DNA from: Bacteroidales bacterium UBA1410
GTDB lineage: Bacteria; Bacteroidota; Bacteroidia; Bacteroidales; Dysgonomonadaceae
DNA: 19,882 bases
NCBI GenBank assembly: GCA_002305015.1
Contig: DBPW01000017.1
Location: 1-19,882 of the forward strand
Direction of reading: 5' to 3'
The position numbers and the translations under genes are program-made. Of the stretch, positions 14,603 to 19,882 are shown in pieces; the first letter of the stretch is position 1, and every line of letters starts with the position of its first letter. The notes beneath the pieces were generated by a model. The model was not told the origin of the DNA. It searched no databases and was given only the letters and a program-made list of their open reading frames with translations.

Positions 14603-15772
14603 ATGAAGCGATTGAGGATATTTGCCGTTGCCTTTTGCCTGCCGGTGTTGTTGTTTTCCCAAAACATCACGATCACGCACGGCCCCTATCTCCAGAAAGT
14701 AGGAGAAGAGGAAGTCACGGTAATTTGGACCACGGATAAAGATGCCGTATCGTGGGTGGAATTGGCACCGGCAGGCAACGACAGTTTCTATTCGCAAGAA
14801 AGGCCCCGTTATTACGATACCGCCTGTGGCAACAAAGTCGTCGGCAAGCTTCATCGCGTAACGATTACCGGTCTGACACCCGGCACCGAATACCGCTACC
14901 GTATATTTTCGAAGGAAGTGTCGGGGTACGAAGGACACAGGATCTTGTACGGGAATATTGCCGCCAGCGACGTTTACTCGCGGCGGCCTTATGCCTTCAG
15001 GACATCGGATTCGCGGAAAGAGAAAGTTTCGTTCCGTGTGGTGAACGACATTCACGGCAACACCGACCATCTTCGCGCGCTGCTTTCGGATGTCAAAAGG
15101 GAGAATACCGATCTGGTGATTTTCAACGGCGACATGGTTTCTACGGTAAACGAAGAAGAAGGGATCTTCCGCGGATTCATGGATACGGCAATAGCGCTTT
15201 TTGCAAGCGAAGTGCCGATGTATTACGTGAGAGGGAATCACGAAACCCGGGGCAGGGCGAGTTCTTCGGTGTACGATTATTTTCCCACCCCGACCGGAGC
15301 ATTTTACTATGCGTTTCGGGAAGGTCCGGTTTTCTTTCTTGTGCTCGACAGTGGCGAAGACAAGCCCGATTCCGACATCGAATATTCGGAATTGGCCTGT
15401 TTCGACGACTACCGGAGCGAAGAAAGCAAATGGTTGGAAGCGATGGTAATGACCCCCGAATTTCGATCGGCCGAATACCGTATCGTGTTGATGCACATGC
15501 CTCCGGTGGGTTCAACTTGGCACGGCACGCGTGAAGTAGCCCGAAAGTTTGTGCCGTTGCTTAACGATGCCGGCATCGATTTGATGATTTGCGGACATAC
15601 GCACGAATACGGGTTTGTCGACAAAGGAGAAAAAAGCGGGATAAACTTCCCCGTTCTCATCAACGACGACGAAACCTGCCTGCAAGTGGAGGTGTCGGAT
15701 AAGATAACGGTGAAAACAAAAGACTTGACCGGCAAGATACTGCACACACATACGTTTTATCCTCAAAAATAG
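14603..15772 (+). CDS. secreted calcineurin-like metallophosphoesterase with N-terminal purple-acid-phosphatase-type domain
   Basis: 389 residues from the ATG at 14603, chosen because it begins a clean signal peptide (MKRLRIFAVAFCLPVLLFSQ, cleavage near residue 19) and leaves 14 bp after the previous stop; an earlier in-frame start at 14546 would overlap that gene and hide the signal. Residues ~22-135 resemble the fibronectin-III-like N-terminal domain of purple acid phosphatases (THGPYLQ, VIWTTD, LTPGTEYRYRI). Residues ~143-370 are the catalytic domain with the standard metal motifs NDIHGN (D149, H151), FNGDMV (D177), RGNHETRG (N212, H213), MHMPP and GHTHEYG. It should hydrolyse phosphate esters in the periplasm; the exact substrate is unknown. 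Its place between GH109-like and GH2 genes suggests removal of phosphate from glycans or liberation of phosphate during polymer degradation. Confidence 0.88.
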   Translation: MKRLRIFAVAFCLPVLLFSQNITITHGPYLQKVGEEEVTVIWTTDKDAVSWVELAPAGNDSFYSQERPRYYDTACGNKVVGKLHRVTITGLTPGTEYRYRIFSKEVSGYEGHRILYGNIAASDVYSRRPYAFRTSDSRKEKVSFRVVNDIHGNTDHLRALLSDVKRENTDLVIFNGDMVSTVNEEEGIFRGFMDTAIALFASEVPMYYVRGNHETRGRASSSVYDYFPTPTGAFYYAFREGPVFFLVLDSGEDKPDSDIEYSELACFDDYRSEESKWLEAMVMTPEFRSAEYRIVLMHMPPVGSTWHGTREVARKFVPLLNDAGIDLMICGHTHEYGFVDKGEKSGINFPVLINDDETCLQVEVSDKITVKTKDLTGKILHTHTFYPQK

Positions 15773-15789
15773 CAATTTACAATTTTGAA

Positions 15790-18700
15790 ATGAAATTCAA
15801 CTACTTAGTACTCACTGTTTTTTTGGCTTTAATGCCATTTTTCGTTTACTCGACAAACGGGAATCAGAATAATCAGAATAATACAAAACCGTATTGGCAG
15901 GATGTTCAGACTGTTGCCGTAAATAAGGAATATCCTCGTACTTCTTTTATGACATTTGATAGTCGCAATGAAGCGCTTTCTCAAAAATTCGAGGAGAGCA
16001 AATTTTATCGATCACTCAACGGTGTTTGGAAGTTTTATTTTGTCGAAGGTTACAACGATTTGCCTGCCGATATTACCGATCCGGCTGTTTCGACAGCAAA
16101 TTGGGACGATATTACTGTCCCCGGCAATTGGGAAATGCAAGGTTTTGGCGTACCGATATATACCAATCACGGTTACGAATTTAAGCCGCGAGATCCTCAG
16201 CCTCCTACGTTGCCCGAAATGAATCCCGTTGGTGTTTATCGAAGGGATATCGACATTCCTTCCGAATGGATGAATCGGGATATTTTTCTCCATGTTGGTG
16301 GGGCAAAATCGGGAATGTATGTATATATCAATGGGAAGGAAGTGGGTTATAGCGAAGATTCCAAAAATCCTGCGGAGTTTCTTATCAACGATTATGTAAA
16401 ACCCGGGAAAAACACGTTGGTTCTAAAAATATTCCGCTGGTCAACAGGCTCCTACCTCGAATGTCAGGATTTTTGGCGTATAAGTGGTATAGAACGTGAT
16501 GTGTATCTTTGGGCACAACCAAAAATTCGCGTTTGCGATTTTGCCGTGACATCCAATTTGGATGATGCTTACAAAGACGGTATTTTCGGGTTGAAGACCC
16601 AAATCAAAAATAATACAGAAGGAAAGTCCGATATCGAAATCCGATACGAATTGCTAGATACTAAAAATCGTGTAATTGCATCCGATGTGCAAACGATATC
16701 GTTGAGCAGCGGGAAAGAAATAACCGTCTCGTTTTCGAAACAAATCGATAATCCCCTGAAATGGACATCCGAAACCCCAAATCTTTATAAATTATTGATA
16801 ACGACCCTGCAAAATGGGAAGACGTTGGAAGTGATCCCTTTCTCCGTCGGATTTCGCCGTATCGAAATTCTGCCCGTCCAAAGTATAAACGGCAGGACGG
16901 ATTATTTATTGTTGGTCAACGGACAACCCATCAAATTGAAGGGAGTAAATATTCATGAAACCAATCCTGCAACCGGTCATTACGTGCCCGAAGAATTGAT
17001 GCGGAAAGATTTTTCGCTGATGAAACAAAACAACATTAATACCGTCAGGTTGAGTCATTATCCTCAGAGCAGGCGTTTTTACGAACTTTGCGATGAATAC
17101 GGATTATACGTATATGATGAGGCAAATATCGAATCGCACGGCATGTATTATGACCTTCGAAAAGGGGGCACATTGGGTAATAATCCCGAATGGTTAATAC
17201 CGCATTTGGACAGAATCAAGAACATGTTTGAAAGGAACAAAAACCATCCGTCGGTAACCTTTTGGTCTTTAGGGAATGAGGCAGGCAACGGGTATAATTT
17301 TTATAAAGCATACCTGTGGATTAAGGAGCACGATAAAGACATGATGAATCGGCCGGTAAATTATGAACGAGCATTGTGGGAATGGAATACCGATATGTAT
17401 GTTCCTCAATATCCCAGTGCGGCTTGGTTGGAAGAAATCGGGAGAAACGGAAGCGATCGCCCTGTTGTTCCTTCGGAATATTCGCATGCAATGGGTAATT
17501 CCAACGGCAATCTCGATTTGCAATGGCAGGCTATGTATAAATGGCCGAATTTGCAAGGCGGATATATTTGGGACTGGGTTGACCAAGGAATGGATGCCGT
17601 TGACTCCACAGGAACTCATTATTGGAAATATGGAGGTGATTACGGGAAAAATATGCCGAGCGATGGCAATTTTCTTTGCAACGGTATCGTGAACCCCGAT
17701 CGCATGCCACATCCGGCTATGGCGGAGGTGAAATATGTTCATCAGGATTTTGCTTTTGATGCCGTAGATGTGCGAAAGGGCTTATTCCGAGTGAAAAACC
17801 GGCTGTTTTTTACCAATACGGACGATTACGACATCTATTACAACGTGACCGAAAACGGAAAAGCGATAGCGAAGGGGATGGTGGACATTGAACTCGAACC
17901 GCAGGAAACGAAAGAAATTGCCCTCCGTTTGCCCGATGTGAAGGCAAAACCCGGCAGGGAGTATTTTGTGAATTTCAATGTGGTGTTGAAAAAAGAAAAA
18001 CCGGGAGTGCCTGTAGGGCACGTGGTTGCTTGCGAACAGTTTAAGTTGCCTTTCGGCATAGAAAAGAAAACGTACAAGGCACCTTCGGCACCCAAATTGT
18101 CGTTTACTACCTCGGGAGACCGCGTAATCGTGAGCTCCGGAAAAGTGAATTTTGTTTTCGATAAAAAAATTGGTCGGGTAACCTCTTATCGGGTTGACGG
18201 GAAAGAGTTTTTCGATAAAGCTTTCGGTATTCAGCCTAATTTTTGGCGAGGACCCACGGATAACGACTATGGCAATGCTATGCCCAGTCGCCTGCATATC
18301 TGGAAAGAGTCGAGCAAAAATTTTCATGTGACCGATGCTACAGCCGGTTATCAAGGAGAAAATGTGGTATTGGAAACCACATATCTGCTTGCTGCAGGCA
18401 ACCTGTACATCGTAAAATATACTGTTTTTCCTACGGGAATTGTGAAAGTTGACGTGGAATTTACTTCTACCGATATGCAAAAGGAAGAAAAAGCGGCGGT
18501 TTCGGAAGCTACAAAAATGGCTACTTTTTCTCCTGAAGTAACCGCTGCACGAAAGGCTTCGTCGGAATTGACGGTGCCTCGGATTGGTATTCGATTCAGG
18601 CTTCCTGTGGAAATGCACAAGGTTACCTATTTTGGACGAGGGCCGGGCGAAAACTACATCGACAGGGCTTCCGGTTCTAAAGTTGGGTTGTATGAAACCA

Positions 18701-19191
18701 CCGCCGAAGACATGTACTTCCCGTATGTGCGCCCTCAAGAAAACGGGCATCGCACCGATACCCGATGGATGGCTTTGACAAACGGGAAAAGCGGATTGTT
18801 GGTTGTTGCGGATTCTACCGTCGGATTCAATTCCTTACGTAATAGTGTGGAAGATTTCGATTCGGAGGAAAATAAAAATCGACCGTATCAATGGAACAAT
18901 TTTTATCCCGATGAAGCAGACGACAAATCGAAGGAATTGAAACGAAAAGGATGGGATAGTCCCGAGAACAAAATGCCTCGTCAGACCCATATCAACGATA
19001 TTAAACCGCGTGATTTTGTGGAAGTATGTATCGATATGAAACAACAGGGTGTTGCCGGATACAACAGTTGGGGTGCCCGCCCGCTTCCGGAATACAGTAT
19101 TCCTGCAAACAAAAATTATACCTGGGGATTTACGTTGATCCCCGTAAAAAATGCTGCCGATAGAGAAGAAAAATCGGTGTTGAAGTATTGA
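15790..19191 (+). CDS. secreted GH2 beta-galactosidase (LacZ type)
   Basis: 1133 residues, the usual length of the long LacZ-like class. A signal peptide (residues 1-21, hydrophobic to VYST) is followed by an Asn/Gln-rich linker NQNNQNN. The order of domains is jelly-roll sugar-binding (~50-240), Ig-like (~245-355), TIM barrel (~360-650), a second Ig-like domain (~660-760) and the beta-galactosidase small-chain domain (~785-1115). The acid/base Glu is E497 in FWSLGNEAGNG and the nucleophile is E563 in VVPSEYSHAMGN; GVNIHETNPATGH (385-397) is the conserved barrel entry loop. GRGPGENYIDR near 955 is typical of the C-terminal domain. It hydrolyses terminal beta-galactosides outside the cytoplasm. 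It starts 17 bp after the phosphoesterase stop, so it is likely co-transcribed, although its composition is clearly more AT-rich than the two upstream genes. Confidence 0.94.
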   Translation: MKFNYLVLTVFLALMPFFVYSTNGNQNNQNNTKPYWQDVQTVAVNKEYPRTSFMTFDSRNEALSQKFEESKFYRSLNGVWKFYFVEGYNDLPADITDPAVSTANWDDITVPGNWEMQGFGVPIYTNHGYEFKPRDPQPPTLPEMNPVGVYRRDIDIPSEWMNRDIFLHVGGAKSGMYVYINGKEVGYSEDSKNPAEFLINDYVKPGKNTLVLKIFRWSTGSYLECQDFWRISGIERDVYLWAQPKIRVCDFAVTSNLDDAYKDGIFGLKTQIKNNTEGKSDIEIRYELLDTKNRVIASDVQTISLSSGKEITVSFSKQIDNPLKWTSETPNLYKLLITTLQNGKTLEVIPFSVGFRRIEILPVQSINGRTDYLLLVNGQPIKLKGVNIHETNPATGHYVPEELMRKDFSLMKQNNINTVRLSHYPQSRRFYELCDEYGLYVYDEANIESHGMYYDLRKGGTLGNNPEWLIPHLDRIKNMFERNKNHPSVTFWSLGNEAGNGYNFYKAYLWIKEHDKDMMNRPVNYERALWEWNTDMYVPQYPSAAWLEEIGRNGSDRPVVPSEYSHAMGNSNGNLDLQWQAMYKWPNLQGGYIWDWVDQGMDAVDSTGTHYWKYGGDYGKNMPSDGNFLCNGIVNPDRMPHPAMAEVKYVHQDFAFDAVDVRKGLFRVKNRLFFTNTDDYDIYYNVTENGKAIAKGMVDIELEPQETKEIALRLPDVKAKPGREYFVNFNVVLKKEKPGVPVGHVVACEQFKLPFGIEKKTYKAPSAPKLSFTTSGDRVIVSSGKVNFVFDKKIGRVTSYRVDGKEFFDKAFGIQPNFWRGPTDNDYGNAMPSRLHIWKESSKNFHVTDATAGYQGENVVLETTYLLAAGNLYIVKYTVFPTGIVKVDVEFTSTDMQKEEKAAVSEATKMATFSPEVTAARKASSELTVPRIGIRFRLPVEMHKVTYFGRGPGENYIDRASGSKVGLYETTAEDMYFPYVRPQENGHRTDTRWMALTNGKSGLLVVADSTVGFNSLRNSVEDFDSEENKNRPYQWNNFYPDEADDKSKELKRKGWDSPENKMPRQTHINDIKPRDFVEVCIDMKQQGVAGYNSWGARPLPEYSIPANKNYTWGFTLIPVKNAADREEKSVLKY

Positions 19192-19271
19192 GAACATTAG
19201 AAAAAAGAAGAATTCAACGTTAAAGATCACTAGCAGTAAAGACAAACGTGTAAAAATTGGAAATTTTCGTG

Positions 19272-19279
19272 TAAATTTG
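19272..19279 (+). promoter_or_regulatory. possible -7 box (TAnnTTTG) of the small membrane protein gene
   Basis: TAAATTTG fits the Bacteroidota -7 consensus and lies 17 bp upstream of the ATG at 19297. A matching -33 TTTG at the usual 19-21 bp spacing is not clear (a TTGG at 19257 is too close). An inverted repeat TTTGTAT-CAA-ATACAAA at 19276-19292 overlaps the box and could be an operator or chance. Confidence 0.4.
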
Positions 19280-19296
19280 TATCAAATACAAACAGA

Positions 19297-19464
19297 ATGG
19301 CACGAAAAAAGTTATCTCAATCGCAAATAGCGTGTATTATCCTTCTTTGGGTTGTTTTGGTCGTTTATATATTGACCATAGAAATTTCAATCCAAACGCT
19401 TATTGCTGTTATTTTCTCCGGGGCATTTATCTTTGTTCCTATTTACAAAAGTCTGAAAAAGTAG
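19297..19464 (+). CDS. 55-residue predicted membrane protein
   Basis: A short frame starting MARKKLSQSQ and ending IYKSLKK has 55 residues. It has a basic N-terminus, a hydrophobic segment at ~11-28 (IACIILLWVVLVVYILTI), a short turn with Glu-29 and Ser/Gln, a second hydrophobic segment at ~34-50 and a Lys-rich C-terminus, the charge pattern of a two-helix inner-membrane protein with both ends in the cytoplasm. A TAnnTTTG box lies 17 bp before the ATG. Codon use and the absence of low-complexity runs support real coding. I do not recognise the family. It stands alone between the GH2 gene and tRNA-Arg and probably belongs to the core chromosome, not the degradative locus. Confidence 0.68.
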   Translation: MARKKLSQSQIACIILLWVVLVVYILTIEISIQTLIAVIFSGAFIFVPIYKSLKK

Positions 19465-19533
19465 GATATTTTATGTCACCGCAGATCGCAGTAAATTCAT
19501 TTTCGTAAATTTTTTTTATTGCAGTATTTGCGC

Positions 19534-19541
19534 TATTTTTG
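19534..19541 (+). promoter_or_regulatory. probable -7 box of tRNA-Arg
   Basis: TATTTTTG matches TAnnTTTG and lies 22 bp before the 5' end of the mature tRNA. The region ~20 bp upstream is a T-rich tract that offers only a loose -33 element. Confidence 0.45.
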
Positions 19542-19563
19542 CAAATCGATATACTATAAGGAT

Positions 19564-19637
19564 GGTCCGGTAGCTCAGTTGGATAGAGCAACAGCCTTCT
19601 AAGCTGTGGGTCTTGGGTTCGAATCCCAACCGGATCA
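19564..19637 (+). tRNA. tRNA-Arg (anticodon TCT)
   Basis: A full cloverleaf can be folded: acceptor GGTCCGG/CCGGATC with one G-T pair, D arm GCTC...GAGC with AGTTGGATAGA, anticodon stem ACAGC/GCTGT closing the loop CTTCTAA with anticodon TCT at 19598-19600, and T arm TTGGG-TTCGAAT-CCCAA. It reads AGA codons. CCA is not encoded. 74 nt. A promoter-like box is upstream and a terminator directly downstream, so it is a single-gene transcript. Confidence 0.97.
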
Positions 19638-19651
19638 CTCTCAAAATAAGG

Positions 19652-19685
19652 CACTTATCGGTTCCATCCCGGTAGGTGTTTTTTT
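19652..19685 (+). terminator. rho-independent terminator of tRNA-Arg
   Basis: CACTTATCGG (19652-19661) pairs with CCGGTAGGTG (19669-19678) in a 10-bp stem with two G-T pairs and a 7-nt loop, followed by seven T (19679-19685). It begins 14 bp after the tRNA 3' end. Confidence 0.85.
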
Positions 19686-19882
19686 GGGGGGAAGACATAG
19701 GGAAAACATTTTTCCAAAACATCCATAATTATCTCTTATAATCAATAAGTATATTTCCAAATAACTAGCATCCAATGCAACCCCTTTTTCTTTGATTTCC
19801 GTTTTTGTATCTCTGCAATAGACCTGATTTGATTACCGATTATTCATCTCTTCATTCATTGGTAACATTTCAGAGTGTAACT

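Noticed and set aside
14570..15496. 308-codon open frame on the - strand opposite the phosphoesterase
   Set aside because: The metallophosphoesterase motifs are on the + strand; the antisense product is His/Arg/Phe-rich without domain signals.
17782..18750. 322-codon open frame on the - strand within the GH2 gene
   Set aside because: Shadow of the C-terminal beta-galactosidase domain; no motif and atypical amino-acid content.
19564..19637. tRNA-Arg as an integration (att) site for an island
   Set aside because: tRNA 3' ends are common att sites, but no second copy of the 3' end sequence and no integrase gene was seen in the window.

Overview
This 19.9 kb stretch looks like a chromosomal segment of a Bacteroidota bacterium, probably order Bacteroidales. 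The evidence is the gene content (Ser-type sulfatase, GH109-like enzyme, GH2 beta-galactosidase, M60 peptidase remnant, DoxX fusion), lipobox and signal peptides on most degradative enzymes, absence of strong Shine-Dalgarno sequences, and TAnnTTTG-type -7 boxes before the small gene and the tRNA at the right end. No genus can be assigned from the sequence alone.

Left part (1-4250, + strand): a tight cluster of a creatinase-like M24 protein whose metal-binding Asp residues are missing, a creatininase-like amidohydrolase, a mutarotase-fold (DUF4380-like) protein and an MFS permease. The first three are 12 and 1 bp apart; the permease follows after 97 bp holding a hairpin. Uptake followed by hydrolysis of a creatine/creatinine-like or other small amide substrate is a reasonable guess, but the substrate is unknown. 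This is the best candidate here for an undescribed pathway.

Middle (4251-9807): an unstable junction zone. It holds the C-terminal remnant of a DDE transposase, a secreted Ser-type sulfatase (- strand), a gene-poor stretch rich in small repeats and palindromes, the last ~34 codons of an alkaline-phosphatase/sulfatase-superfamily gene (- strand) and a complete IS of the IS1634 type. The IS left inverted repeat abuts the phosphatase remnant. About 410 bp to its right have no recognisable gene.

Right-middle (9808-13142, + strand): a DoxX-type membrane domain fused through a twin-arginine-like segment to a TIM-barrel domain; a lipoprotein nucleoside hydrolase; then a ruined M60-like (mucin-type) peptidase gene whose reading frame begins inside the last codons of the nucleoside hydrolase and carries a stop and several frameshifts.

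Right (13143-19191, + strand): a likely three-gene operon with 14 and 17 bp gaps: a GH109-like Gfo/Idh/MocA lipoprotein, a secreted calcineurin-type phosphoesterase and a 1133-residue secreted GH2 beta-galactosidase. With the sulfatase and the M60 and phosphatase remnants this suggests degradation of host-type or other sulfated/amino-sugar glycans. No SusC/SusD pair is present. The first two genes and the sulfatase are visibly more GC-rich than their neighbours, so the segment appears assembled from pieces of different origin. The window closes with a 55-residue membrane protein gene too short for most gene finders, tRNA-Arg(TCT) and a rho-independent terminator.
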